DNA of 33,719 nucleotides, from contig JAKJFO010000023.1 in the NCBI GenBank assembly GCA_022704885.1, positions 1-33,719 of the forward strand, written 5' to 3'. Below the pieces are notes generated by a model. That model had not been told where the DNA came from and searched no databases. It worked only from the letters and a program-made list of their open reading frames with translations. Made by a program: the position numbers and the translations under genes. Shown in pieces: positions 17,242 through 25,267 of this stretch (position 1 is its first letter; the number at the start of each line of letters is the position of its first letter). The DNA is from Candidatus Rifleibacteriota bacterium. GTDB taxonomy: Bacteria; Riflebacteria; Ozemobacteria; Ozemobacterales; Ozemobacteraceae.

Positions 17242-18405
17242 ATGGCTGACAGGCTTGTATCGCAGATCGAAAATATAATTCGCAAGGCTTCCGGCATCGA
17301 ACATGGGCCGATAGTGCTGCATGAACCTTTTTTCAACGGAAACGAGCGACAGTATGTCGTTGATTGTATCGATACTAACTGGGTTTCGACGGTAGGGAAG
17401 TTTGTCAACCTTTTTGAACAGCTGTTAAGTCGGGTTACCGGTGTCAAACACAGCATCGCCACAGTCAATGGCACGGCGGCACTGCATATTTGCCTGATTT
17501 TGGCCGGTGTTCAGCGAGATGAAGAAGTGTTGACGCAGGCCTTAACCTTCGTTGCGGCACCCAATGCCATTTCTTACTGTGGTGCGATTCCGCATTTTGT
17601 CGATGTTTCACCGGTAAGCCTCGGTGTCTGTCCTGATCGGCTTCGGGAATACCTCAAAAAAATTGGCGAATTCAGGGATGACCATTTGTTTAACCGCCAG
17701 ACCGGCCGACGCATACGGGCCCTGCTGGTCATGCATACCTTCGGGCATCCTTCTCATCTCGATGAACTCAAAAAGGTATGTGATGAATTCGGCATTGCAC
17801 TGATCGAAGATGCGGCTGAAGCCATCGGATCAGAATACGGCGGTCGCCATGTTGGTCACCATGGCTTATTGTCTACTCTCAGTTTCAATGGTAACAAGAT
17901 TCTAACGACCGGCGGTGGCGGCGCGATTCTGACCAATGACGACCAACTGGCTGAGCGCGCCCGGCATCTGACGACGACCGGCAAGGTCAGCCACCAGTGG
18001 GAATATTACCATGACTGCGTTGCCTACAATTATCGTATGCCCAACGTCAACGCCGCGCTTGGCTGCGCCCAGCTCGAACAGCTCAGCGAGATTCTGACCA
18101 AGAAGCGTCTGCTGGCAAGCCGATATAACAGTGAATTTTCGAAGGTCGAAGATATCACTTTCTTCAATGAAATGCCTGGAGTCAAGAGTAATTACTGGCT
18201 CAACGCCATCATGCTCAAAAAGGTTTCGCGTGAACAGCGTAATCGTCTGCTTGACGCGCTAAATGAAGACGGTATAATGGTGCGCCCGGCCTGGAATCTG
18301 GCTAACACGCTTCCCATGTACAAAAACTGCCCGTCAGACGACCTCAGTGTTTCGCGCCGTATCGAGGAGTCACTGATCAACGTGCCGAGCAGCCCGTCAT
18401 TCTAA
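17242..18405 (+). CDS. LegC-type (DegT/DnrJ/EryC1) PLP-dependent sugar aminotransferase
   Basis: These enzymes transfer an amino group from glutamate to a keto-sugar nucleotide, as in legionaminic acid synthesis. The 387-residue protein has the subgroup hallmarks: HEPFFNGNERQYVVDCIDTNWVS near residue 25, VNGTAALHICL, EVLTQALTFVAAPNAISYCGA, and the PLP-binding EDAAEAIGSEY. The Schiff-base lysine lies in SFNGNKILTTGGGG, near residue 218. LegC is the best match from memory; other sugar aminotransferases of the same superfamily cannot be excluded. The ATG at 17242 (MADRLV) is chosen, with a GGGGG 5 bases upstream. A TTG four codons earlier with a better-placed AGGAG is an alternative. No other legionaminate genes are visible, so the final sugar is unknown. 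Confidence 0.85.
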   Translation: MADRLVSQIENIIRKASGIEHGPIVLHEPFFNGNERQYVVDCIDTNWVSTVGKFVNLFEQLLSRVTGVKHSIATVNGTAALHICLILAGVQRDEEVLTQALTFVAAPNAISYCGAIPHFVDVSPVSLGVCPDRLREYLKKIGEFRDDHLFNRQTGRRIRALLVMHTFGHPSHLDELKKVCDEFGIALIEDAAEAIGSEYGGRHVGHHGLLSTLSFNGNKILTTGGGGAILTNDDQLAERARHLTTTGKVSHQWEYYHDCVAYNYRMPNVNAALGCAQLEQLSEILTKKRLLASRYNSEFSKVEDITFFNEMPGVKSNYWLNAIMLKKVSREQRNRLLDALNEDGIMVRPAWNLANTLPMYKNCPSDDLSVSRRIEESLINVPSSPSF

Positions 18406-18419
18406 GTATCTCTGCTTAA

Positions 18420-18608
18420 CCGGCTGTGCGCAAGCAGCAATCTCCTGGCAGACGACTCGGCAGTAGAGATTCTGTGCTGTGAGCTGTCAGTCTGCGTCAA
18501 ACCAGCCTGCCTCACAAGTCTGCTGCGGAGAAGGCTGCTTTGCTTCAGCCTCAGTATTGTTGATTTTCCGGCTGTGCGCAGGCAGCAATCTCCTGGCAGA
18601 CGATTCGG
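18420..18608. repeat. 41-bp direct repeat in the legC-lipoprotein gap
   Basis: The blocks 18420-18460 and 18568-18608 are direct copies differing at only two of 41 positions, 148 bases apart, in the same orientation. Both contain CAGCAATCTCCTGGCAGACGA. The DNA between them has no coding frame that I trust. Both copies lie after the legC stop and before the terminator. Confidence 0.85.
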
Positions 18609-18617
18609 TGATGTGTG

Positions 18618-18651
18618 AAAAAACCCGCAGCTGTTAGACTGCGGGTTTTTT
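18618..18651. terminator. bidirectional terminator between legC-type gene and lipoprotein gene
   Basis: CCCGCAG (18624-18630) and CTGCGGG (18639-18645) pair perfectly around an 8-base loop. Six A precede and six T follow the stem, so it can act on both strands. The two flanking genes are convergent. Confidence 0.92.
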
Positions 18652-18672
18652 GGGTAAGTAAGGGCTTCGAGC

Positions 18673-19578
18673 TTATTGGGGTATGTAGACTCCGAGAACT
18701 TTGCCATACCAGTTGGCTGAGGTTCCGTAGTCCATGTTCGGGCCATCATTAACGAAGCGGCCATCAGCTGCTTTGATGACGATGTCGCCTGCTGTCGGGT
18801 CGGAAGTTCCGTAGCTTCCGGCGGCAACGACAATTACCGCGCCTTTGGGGATTCTCGGGTCGTGCGGGCTGGTGATCGGGGGATTGAGCGTGGTATCGAG
18901 TCGCTTGAGGCCAGCTTCATCGAGGTTGCGCTGACTGGCATTGAGGTATTCGGCGAAATGTCTGGCTTCACCGCTCTGCATTGCCGGCAGGTCACCCCAG
19001 GCATCGAGTTTGCCGTATCCTGATTTGGTCAGGTAGTCCCAGACTGCGTTGAAGCACTGTCCGTTCGAAGCGCCGCGATGGTTGGCAAGGGCGTAGGCGA
19101 CAACGTCGTCCATCTGCTTTTTCGCTGCAGCAGAGACTTCTACTGTTGCAGTCTGGTTGGCCGTCGCTGTCTGGGTGGCTACTGCGGGTGTGCCGGTAGT
19201 AGCGGTCTGGGTTGCTACGGCAGTAGTGTTGCCGGTGGCGCCGGCTTCGGTTGTGGTATTGGTTGTCGCACTGGCGACTTCTTCTTTATTAGGATCGATA
19301 GTGACGACGTTGGCTTCTTCGGTTTTGTTCTCTTCGACAGCAGCTGTGTTGGTCGCGTTCTGAGTCGCCTGCTGCGTGTTGTCGGCGGCGGCATTGTTAT
19401 TGTTGTTGCCGAAGATGCCTGCGAAGGTATTTACAATATCTCTGATGGCCGGCATTGCCTGCTGTACACCCTGGGCGACTTTCTGAATCATGTCGATGAT
19501 CTGGGTCGCGTCACAACCGGTCATAAAAATCGAACTTACCAGAAGCATCAAGATCGCTAATCTTTTAAGCCCTTTCAT
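18673..19578 (-). CDS. secreted lipoprotein with low-complexity linker and unidentified C-terminal domain
   Basis: The 301-residue product starts with a lipoprotein signal (MLLVSSIFMTGC, lipid-modified Cys22 expected). Residues 1-55 closely match the next lipoprotein upstream, including CDAT and an AMPAI helix. A long Asn/Thr/Ala-rich linker follows (about 58-160), with repeated AVATQTAT-type units. A compact C-terminal domain (about 165-301) begins DDVVAYALANHRGASNGQCFNAVWDYL and ends with GDIVIKAADGRFVNDGPNMDYG. A Cys in a GQC-W context and a later GDI recall CHAP-type cell-wall amidases, but I cannot place the catalytic histidine, so this is a weak suggestion. The ATG at 19578 is preferred over the TTG two codons earlier because AGAGG lies 8 bases upstream. 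Expected at the inner face of the outer membrane or in the envelope. Confidence 0.85.
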   Translation of the reverse strand: MKGLKRLAILMLLVSSIFMTGCDATQIIDMIQKVAQGVQQAMPAIRDIVNTFAGIFGNNNNNAAADNTQQATQNATNTAAVEENKTEEANVVTIDPNKEEVASATTNTTTEAGATGNTTAVATQTATTGTPAVATQTATANQTATVEVSAAAKKQMDDVVAYALANHRGASNGQCFNAVWDYLTKSGYGKLDAWGDLPAMQSGEARHFAEYLNASQRNLDEAGLKRLDTTLNPPITSPHDPRIPKGAVIVVAAGSYGTSDPTAGDIVIKAADGRFVNDGPNMDYGTSANWYGKVLGVYIPQ

Positions 19579-19606
19579 AAGCAAACCTCTTTCATTAATA
19601 ATTTTT

Positions 19607-19654
19607 ATCGTTCTTCAACTACTTTACGACAGACTCGATACAAAAGTAACAAAA
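19607..19654 (-). promoter_or_regulatory. conserved promoter-region block, lipoprotein 1
   Basis: This 48-base block aligns without gaps to 20038-20085, upstream of the second lipoprotein. On the minus strand both carry TTTTGTTACTTT, then a -10-like box. Here TTACTT (19649-19644) and TAAAGT (19626-19621) are 17 bases apart, and a conserved AGTTGAAGAACGAT lies at the expected start of the transcript. Shared spacing and sequence suggest common regulation. Confidence 0.55.
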
Positions 19655-19702
19655 CAATTTTTATTTTTTATTTTTTTCCGCAAATTCCTGCTTTGTAAGT
19701 GC

Positions 19703-20011
19703 CTATTCCTTGTCTGGCGATATAACGCTGACACTGGCACCCTGTACACAACTGGCGGTCTGGCAGGAACTGCCAGCACAACTGCTGTTCTGACAGGCAG
19801 AGGTGCTGCATGAATTACTGCACGAAGTCTGACAGCTGTTCTGACACAGCCCTTCGAAGGCACCTGCAATTGATTTGATTGCGGGCATGGCTTTTTCAAC
19901 GGCCTGCGAAATTTTTCCGATAACTTCGGCAACCTTTGTGGCATCACAACCAGTCATGAAAATCGAACTGACAAGAAGCATCATGATTGAGATCTTTCTA
20001 AGCTGTTTCAT
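19703..20011 (-). CDS. small lipoprotein with a regular cysteine ladder
   Basis: The 102-residue product has the same signal peptide and N-terminal module as the 301-residue lipoprotein (MMLLVSSIFMTGC, lipid-modified Cys22, then an amphipathic stretch ending in AMPAIKSIAGAFEG). Its C-terminal third is unrelated. Cysteines at 56, 60, 64, 68, 73, 78, 83 and 88 give three CX3C steps followed by four CX4C steps, separated mainly by Ser, Asn, Gln, Thr, Ala and Gly. The tail ends SVISPDKE. I know no family with this pattern. Metal binding, disulfide cross-linking or surface attachment are all possible. The ATG at 20011 is chosen because a GAGG lies upstream and the signal peptide then aligns exactly with the paralogue. 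It has its own promoter-like block at 20038-20085. Confidence 0.85.
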   Translation of the reverse strand: MKQLRKISIMMLLVSSIFMTGCDATKVAEVIGKISQAVEKAMPAIKSIAGAFEGLCQNSCQTSCSNSCSTSACQNSSCAGSSCQTASCVQGASVSVISPDKE

Positions 20012-20037
20012 AAAAAACCTCATAAAAATGAAATTCA

Positions 20038-20085
20038 ATCGCTCTTCAACTGTATTACGAATGGCCGTCGACCAAAGTAACAAAA
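20038..20085 (-). promoter_or_regulatory. conserved promoter-region block, lipoprotein 2
   Basis: Gapless partner of 19607-19654. Minus-strand TTACTT (20080-20075) and TAATAC (20057-20052) are 17 bases apart, followed by AGTTGAAGAGCGAT. It lies directly after the stop of the upstream glycosyltransferase gene (20089), so the lipoprotein is probably transcribed separately. Confidence 0.55.
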
Positions 20086-20088
20086 ATA

Positions 20089-21195
20089 TCAGATATTTGT
20101 TGCACTAATTATCAGGTGGTTGATTTCGTTTACATCGTAATTCTGCTCGGCCAGACGTCTGCTGGCAGCTGCCATTGGAGCCAGCAGTTGCGGGTTATCA
20201 ATAAAACGCTGCATGGTAGCGGCGAGCGCAGCCGGGTTGCGCACCGGCACGAGAAAGCCGTTTTCGCCTTCCCGAACGGTCTGGCGGCAGCCAGGGGCAT
20301 CACTGGTGACAATCGGACGGCCGGTTGCCATCGCTTCAACCACGGTTCGCGGCAGGCCCTCGCGGTATGAAGGCAGCACGAATACCGATGCCCGCTGTAA
20401 AAACGGCCTGACATCGCGGGTGGCGCCGAGATATTCGATGACTCCGGCTTCAGTGTAACGCTCTATAGCACTCAGGGGCAACCCGGACGGGCTCGGGTCA
20501 GCCGGCCCGAGCAGCTGAAATCTTGCCTGAGGGAAGACTTTGCGCAGACTGGCTGCTGCTTCGATGTATTCCATTATGCCTTTGTCTTTGAGCAGGCGAG
20601 CGATAAGAAGAAAAACCGGCGGGCTGTCCGGCAGTGGCTGCTGGGTGAAATGCTGCAGATCGACACCGGAGCCGTTGACCAGCGCGGTTTTTTCGGATTC
20701 AACGATGTTGAGCGTGACGAACTCGTCGCGATCGTCAGGATTCTGAAAGAACACGCGGCGGTCGAACCTGAGGGCGCGTCGGTAGAGGCTGCGCGCCAGC
20801 AGACCGGTCAGGCGCTGATGGTAAGAAACATTCATGAAGGCATAGCCGAGTCCGGTGATCAGCGCGTAAATTTCGCTGATTCCAAGATTGCGCGCCGCCA
20901 TGGTACCGTAAACAATCGGCTTGATCGTATAAGCCAGTATGGTGTCGGGGCGCCGCCGGGCAAGCAACTGCCGCAGCTGCCGGTAATAAAGAATGTCGTC
21001 GAGCGGATTGAGGCCGGCCCGTGCAACTTCGGCCGTCGCAAATTCGCTGGCGATGGCGCGCACTTCGTCGGCAAACCAGGCATCAGGCGCAATGCACAGC
21101 ACTTCGTGCCCGCGCTGGCGCAGAGTCCTGATCAGGTTTCCCCTGAAATTGACCAGCGAGCGCGACGAACTCTCAAGAATGGCGATGCGTTTCAT
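20089..21195 (-). CDS. glycosyltransferase, family 4 (GT-B fold)
   Basis: Family 4 transferases move a sugar from a nucleotide donor to a lipid-linked or protein acceptor at the inner face of the cytoplasmic membrane. The 368-residue protein has an N-terminal acceptor half starting MKRIAILESSSRSLVNFRGNLI and DTILAYTIKPIVYGT. The C-terminal donor half has LLIARLLKDKGIMEYIEA, FVLPSYREGLPRTVVEAMATGRPIV (the EX7E motif) and TDAPGCRQTV-like sequence. It resembles glycosyltransferases of O-antigen and N-glycan-type clusters such as the PglA/WbpT group, but the sugar cannot be read from sequence. The gene stands between the lipoproteins and the Gld operon. Start at 21195 is the only one matching the family N-terminus; its ribosome binding site is weak. 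Confidence 0.9.
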   Translation of the reverse strand: MKRIAILESSSRSLVNFRGNLIRTLRQRGHEVLCIAPDAWFADEVRAIASEFATAEVARAGLNPLDDILYYRQLRQLLARRRPDTILAYTIKPIVYGTMAARNLGISEIYALITGLGYAFMNVSYHQRLTGLLARSLYRRALRFDRRVFFQNPDDRDEFVTLNIVESEKTALVNGSGVDLQHFTQQPLPDSPPVFLLIARLLKDKGIMEYIEAAASLRKVFPQARFQLLGPADPSPSGLPLSAIERYTEAGVIEYLGATRDVRPFLQRASVFVLPSYREGLPRTVVEAMATGRPIVTSDAPGCRQTVREGENGFLVPVRNPAALAATMQRFIDNPQLLAPMAAASRRLAEQNYDVNEINHLIISATNI

Positions 21196-21358
21196 GCGCC
21201 TACTTTAAATCATCACCCGCCGTTGCGCAACTTTTCTCGCACAAAGGCACCAAGCCACAAAGAAGTTTTTGTTATACAAACGAGTATTGAGTTTTGTCGC
21301 GAGGCCTGAAGACGGGTTTGCTTTTTCGTAAGCTTGTGAGCGAAGCGAATCGCTGGAG

Positions 21359-21411
21359 CACCCGGCAGCATCTATCCTGATGCTGCCAAGCATAGCTGAC
21401 CTCCTGTCAGC
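21359..21411 (+). repeat. two-hairpin structured repeat, copy 2, in the 21.2-21.6 kb gap
   Basis: The first hairpin is GGCAGCATC/GATGCTGCC (21364-21372 with 21379-21387) around TATCCT. The second is GCTGAC/GTCAGC (21395-21400 with 21406-21411) around CTCCT, followed by six A. Both stems differ in sequence from copy 1 (14945-15000, opposite strand) yet pair perfectly, while the loops are kept. The rest of the 21196-21578 gap holds an ACAAAG-type repeat (21235-21266), a 13-mer shared with 28383-28395 (21429-21441), and the gldA promoter. Confidence 0.7.
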
Positions 21412-21501
21412 AAAAAAGCATCCCGTCTGATGGCCGAAGCCTCTGGTTTAACAAAAATCAACGCGCTTTTGTATAAACTGGAAAAAAATTGGGAACTTTT
21501 T

Positions 21502-21530
21502 TTGCACAAGCTGGTCAATCGGGTTACAAT
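21502..21530 (+). promoter_or_regulatory. promoter of the gld operon
   Basis: TTGCAC (21502-21507) and TACAAT (21525-21530) are separated by exactly 17 bases. The predicted transcript starts about 40 bases before the gldA ATG and contains the hairpin at 21550-21565. Confidence 0.65.
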
Positions 21531-21549
21531 TGCCCCCGAACATACAGAC

Positions 21550-21565
21550 CGGGCAGTTCTGCCCG
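21550..21565 (+). promoter_or_regulatory. leader hairpin touching the gldA ribosome binding site
   Basis: CGGGCAG (21550-21556) is the exact reverse complement of CTGCCCG (21559-21565). The hairpin ends 2 bases before AGGAGG (21568-21573), which is itself 5 bases before the ATG at 21579. It could stabilise the message or affect ribosome loading; there is no T-run, so it is not a terminator. Confidence 0.5.
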
Positions 21566-21578
21566 ACAGGAGGTTTAG

Positions 21579-22586
21579 ATGATTGCAGTTGAATCGCTGG
21601 CCAAGTCATTTGGCAGTATCAGAGCCGTCGATGGCATCAGTTTTACGGTCGGCAAGGGAGAAATTCTCGGCTTTCTCGGCCCCAACGGCGCCGGCAAGTC
21701 GACCACGATGAAGATGATCACCACCTTTCTGCCGCCGACCTCAGGAACCGCAAAGGTCGCCGATTTCGATATCTGGGAAAACCCGCTCGAAGTGCGCGCC
21801 CGTATCGGCTACCTGCCCGAATCGGCCCCGTCTTATAAAGACATGAATGTTTATGATTTTCTCATGTTCACCGCCGAAGTGCGCGGCTACGACGGCGAAG
21901 AACGCAAGAACCGGGTCATGCGCATGCTCGAAACCTGTAACCTCAAAGAGGTCGCCTGGCAGCTCATCGATACGCTTTCCAAAGGTTATCGCCAGCGCGT
22001 CGGCTTTGCTCAGGCTCTGCTGCACGACCCCGAATATCTGGTGCTCGACGAGCCGACCGACGGCCTCGACCCCAACCAGAAACAGGAAGTGCGCGCGCTG
22101 ATCAGGCGCATGGGCCGCGAAAAATGCATTATTCTCTCGACCCACATTCTCGAAGAGGTCGAAGCCGTGTGCTCACGCGCCATCATCATCGGTAACGGCC
22201 GCATCGTCGCCGACGGCACCCCCGAAGCTCTGCGCAGCCGCTCGGTTCTGCATGGCGCCGTCACTCTCGAACTGACCGGCGAAGGCATCAAGGACGCTCT
22301 CGCTGACCTGCAGAAAATCGAAGGCGTCGCCCGCGTCGAAGAACTTAAAAACGACGATCTGCCGGCGAAAGCCGCTGTTGCCAAAGGTGAAGAAGCTGCC
22401 GGCAGCGCGAAAAACGGCAAAAGCAGCCTGCGTGTGCGCCTGTTTCCCAAAAAAGGCGTGGCGATTGCGCATGAGGCCGCCAAATTCGTGCATGAGCGCA
22501 AATGGGAAGTCGATGCTTTCACGCTCGAAAAGGGCGATCTTAACGAAGTCTTCTATAACCTGACCAGAGGAGGCGAAAAGGCATGA
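21579..22586 (+). CDS. gldA: ABC transporter ATP-binding protein, GldA-like
   Basis: This is the ATPase of an ABC-2-type exporter. The 335-residue protein has Walker A GPNGAGKST (near 36-44), a GldA-style signature LSKGYRQRVGFAQAL in place of the classic LSGGQ (near 134), Walker B YLVLDEPTDGLD (near 155), and the H-loop STHILEEVE (near 190). A C-terminal extension of about 100 residues follows the ATPase domain. In Bacteroidota GldA works with GldF and GldG and is needed for gliding. In other phyla the same set occurs without gliding and its substrate is unknown. AGGAGG lies 5 bases upstream of the ATG. The stop overlaps gldF (ATGA). Confidence 0.9.
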   Translation: MIAVESLAKSFGSIRAVDGISFTVGKGEILGFLGPNGAGKSTTMKMITTFLPPTSGTAKVADFDIWENPLEVRARIGYLPESAPSYKDMNVYDFLMFTAEVRGYDGEERKNRVMRMLETCNLKEVAWQLIDTLSKGYRQRVGFAQALLHDPEYLVLDEPTDGLDPNQKQEVRALIRRMGREKCIILSTHILEEVEAVCSRAIIIGNGRIVADGTPEALRSRSVLHGAVTLELTGEGIKDALADLQKIEGVARVEELKNDDLPAKAAVAKGEEAAGSAKNGKSSLRVRLFPKKGVAIAHEAAKFVHERKWEVDAFTLEKGDLNEVFYNLTRGGEKA

Positions 22587-23317
22587 GAAACCTCAAGGCA
22601 GTGCTCAAACGCGAACTGCGGGGCTACTTTGAATCGCCGGTAGCCTACGTTTTTATCATTATCTTTCTGCTGGCGACTGCCGGCTGCACCTTTTTCATTT
22701 CACGCTTCTTCGACGCGCGCGTCGCTTCGCTCGACCCGTTTTTCGTCTGGCACCCCTGGCTTTATCTGTTTCTGGTGCCGGCCGTCGGCATGCGCCTGTG
22801 GTCTGAAGAGCGCAAAAGCGGCACCATCGAACTACTGTTCACGCTGCCGATAACGCTGATCGAGGCAATCGCCGGCAAGTTCCTCGCCGCCTGGGCCTTC
22901 ATCGGTATTGCGCTGGTGCTGACCTTTCCGATGGTGCTCACCGTAGGCTATCTTGGCAGCCCTGACTACGGCATCATCTTCACCTCGTATCTCGGCTCTT
23001 TCCTGCTGGCCGGCGCCTATCTCGCAGTGACCTGCCTGTTCTCGGCGATGAGCAAGAACCAGGTCATCAGCTTCGTGCTGTCGGTCGTCGCCTGCTTCGC
23101 CATGGTCATGCTCGGTGTCGGCGTGTTCACCGACTTCCTCAACGGCTTCCTGCCGGTGCGCATATCTGAAGCGATCTCGGCCTTCAGCTTTTTTACGCAT
23201 TTTCAGAGTTTCCAGCGTGGACTGCTCGACAGTCGCGCCATTATCTACTTTGTTTCGATGATCGGCTTCATGCTCACCGCTAACGCCATAGTTCTCGAAA
23301 TGAAGAAAGCCGAGTAA
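22583..23317 (+). CDS. gldF: ABC transporter permease, GldF-like
   Basis: The 244-residue membrane protein has the six hydrophobic segments of an ABC-2 permease. It opens with a cytoplasmic helix MRNLKAVLKRELRGYFESPVAYVF typical of GldF. It continues with WLYLFLVPAVGMRLWSEERKSGTIELLFTLPIT, the conserved cytoplasmic coupling segment of this family. Segments lie near residues 20-40, 55-75, 100-120, 135-155, 165-190 and 215-235. Its ATG overlaps the gldA stop, so the ATPase and permease are made together. It is the transmembrane half of the exporter; GldG-like and DUF4340 genes follow. Confidence 0.9.
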   Translation: MRNLKAVLKRELRGYFESPVAYVFIIIFLLATAGCTFFISRFFDARVASLDPFFVWHPWLYLFLVPAVGMRLWSEERKSGTIELLFTLPITLIEAIAGKFLAAWAFIGIALVLTFPMVLTVGYLGSPDYGIIFTSYLGSFLLAGAYLAVTCLFSAMSKNQVISFVLSVVACFAMVMLGVGVFTDFLNGFLPVRISEAISAFSFFTHFQSFQRGLLDSRAIIYFVSMIGFMLTANAIVLEMKKAE

Positions 23318-23332
23318 GGAAGGAGGCCAACC

Positions 23333-25267
23333 ATGACTGCAAACCAGAAACCATCTGCCAGCCACAGCGCCGCCGGCCTGTTCGCCTCGTCGCTCGGCTC
23401 GATTCTGCTTCTCGCCGTGATTCTTGTCGCGGTCAACTACATCTCAGGTATGGCTTATCTGCGCGCCGACATGACCGCCGAAAAGCTGTTTACGCTCTCT
23501 GAAGGCACGCGCTCGATTCTCGGCCAGCTCAACGACAAGACCCGGCTCAAATTCTACTTCTCAAAATCACTCGCCAATGTGCCGTTTGGCTACAAGCTCT
23601 ACGGCAAGCGCATCGAAGAGTTCCTCGGCGAATATGTCACCAGCAGCCGCGGCATGCTCGAACTTGAAATTCTCGACCCGCAGCCCGACACCGACGTCGA
23701 AGAATGGGCAGTCAAATACGGTCTCGCTCAGGCCGGCCTGCCGACCGGTGAAAAGTTCTACCTCGGCCTCGTCGCCATCGTCGCTGACAAGGAAGAAGTG
23801 ATTCCGTTCTTTACCGTCGAGCGCGAAGAATTTCTCGAATACGACATAACCCGCGCCATAGTGCAGGCTTCAGCCCGCGGCAAGAGCACCGTCGGTGTGC
23901 TCAGCCCGTTGCCGGTAGTGGGAGGCGGCATGCCTTTCCCGGGTATGCAGCAGGGCGAAGACTGGCTGTTTCTCAAAGAACTGCGCAAAAACTTCGAGAT
24001 ACGCAAGGTCGAAGCCAATGCCGAAGAGATTCCTTCTGATATCTCTCTGCTGATGGTCATTCACCCGAAAAACCTGCCCGAATCGACGGTTTATGCAATC
24101 GACCAGTTCGTCGTCAAAGGCGGGCGGGCGATCGTTATGGTCGATCCCGCCTGCATGGCCGACAATCTTGGCGATCAGAACAACCCCTATATGGCGATGA
24201 TGCAGCGTTCTTCCGACATGAACAAGCTGTTCAAGGCCTGGGGCGTCGACTACAACCGCGGCAAGATCGCCGCCGACATCAACATGGCGACCCGAGTCAA
24301 TGCCGGGCCACAGGGTCTCATCGATCACCCGCTCTGGCTCAGCCTCAACGGCGATGCCTTCAACCGCGAATCGGCAGTAACCGCCAAGCTCAACAGTATG
24401 CTGATGGTCAACGCCGGAGCGCTGAGCAAGGCTTCCGGCAGTGCGCATGAGTTTGTGCCGCTGATCACCACCCGCGATTCCGGCAGTCTGGTCGACACCC
24501 ACCAGCTGCTCACCAATCCGGCCGATCTCGTGCGCGGTCTGCCAACCACCGGCGTGCGCCAGACGCTGGCAGCTCTGGTGCGTGGCACCTTCAGCTCGGC
24601 CTTTACCGAACCGCCGGCAACGCCCGCGCCAGAAAATGAGAGTGAAGATGCGAAAAAGCAGCGTGAGGCCGCCCAGGAAGCCCGCCGCCAGAAGCATGTC
24701 GCCAAAGCCGAAAAGGCCGGTTCCCTTATGGTCATTGCCGATGCCGATCTGCTGAACAATGATTACTGCGTGCGCGCCATCAACTTCTTCGGCAACACTC
24801 TGCTGCAGCCGCTCAACGACAATCTCGCCTTCATTGCGAACTGCGTCGATATGCTCGCCGGCTCAGAAGATCTGATCGCAGTGCGCTCGCGCGGCAAGTT
24901 CGCGCGAACTTTCACCCGGGTCGAAGAGATCGAACGTGAGGCGCAGAAGCGCTGGCAGGAAGAAGAAAAAGCTCTGACCGCCAGACTCGAAGAAATCCAG
25001 CAGCGCATCAATCAGCTGCAGTCTCAGAAAAAAGACGGCGAACGCCTGATTCTCAGCGCCGAACAGCGCGAAGAAGTCGAACGTGCGCGTAGCGAGCAGT
25101 CAGAGACGATGCGCCGCCGCCGTGAAATCCGCAAACTGCTGCGTCAGGATATCGAAAGCCTCGGCACTCGCGTGACCTTCGTCAATCTGCTGCTGATGCC
25201 GTTGCTTGTCGCACTTGTCGGCGCTTATGTCTACATGCGCCAGAACAGCCGGAGGGGAATGCCATGA
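23333..25267 (+). CDS. gldG: GldG-like ABC transporter auxiliary protein
   Basis: The 644-residue protein matches the GldG / ABC-transporter auxiliary family. An N-terminal membrane anchor (about 18-40) is followed by an extracytoplasmic region (about 45-520) starting RADMTAEKLFTLSEGTRSIL. This contains segments typical of the family, such as KLYGKRIEEFLGEY and a GGRAIVMVDP block. A long charged coiled coil (about 535-605) leads to a C-terminal membrane helix (about 612-635). The coil and terminal helix are characteristic of GldG. It starts 15 bases after gldF with a strong AAGGAGG, and its stop overlaps the next gene (ATGA). It probably forms the extracytoplasmic part of the exporter; a region near 445-475 rich in Pro/Glu/Lys looks like an insertion. 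Confidence 0.88.
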   Translation: MTANQKPSASHSAAGLFASSLGSILLLAVILVAVNYISGMAYLRADMTAEKLFTLSEGTRSILGQLNDKTRLKFYFSKSLANVPFGYKLYGKRIEEFLGEYVTSSRGMLELEILDPQPDTDVEEWAVKYGLAQAGLPTGEKFYLGLVAIVADKEEVIPFFTVEREEFLEYDITRAIVQASARGKSTVGVLSPLPVVGGGMPFPGMQQGEDWLFLKELRKNFEIRKVEANAEEIPSDISLLMVIHPKNLPESTVYAIDQFVVKGGRAIVMVDPACMADNLGDQNNPYMAMMQRSSDMNKLFKAWGVDYNRGKIAADINMATRVNAGPQGLIDHPLWLSLNGDAFNRESAVTAKLNSMLMVNAGALSKASGSAHEFVPLITTRDSGSLVDTHQLLTNPADLVRGLPTTGVRQTLAALVRGTFSSAFTEPPATPAPENESEDAKKQREAAQEARRQKHVAKAEKAGSLMVIADADLLNNDYCVRAINFFGNTLLQPLNDNLAFIANCVDMLAGSEDLIAVRSRGKFARTFTRVEEIEREAQKRWQEEEKALTARLEEIQQRINQLQSQKKDGERLILSAEQREEVERARSEQSETMRRRREIRKLLRQDIESLGTRVTFVNLLLMPLLVALVGAYVYMRQNSRRGMP

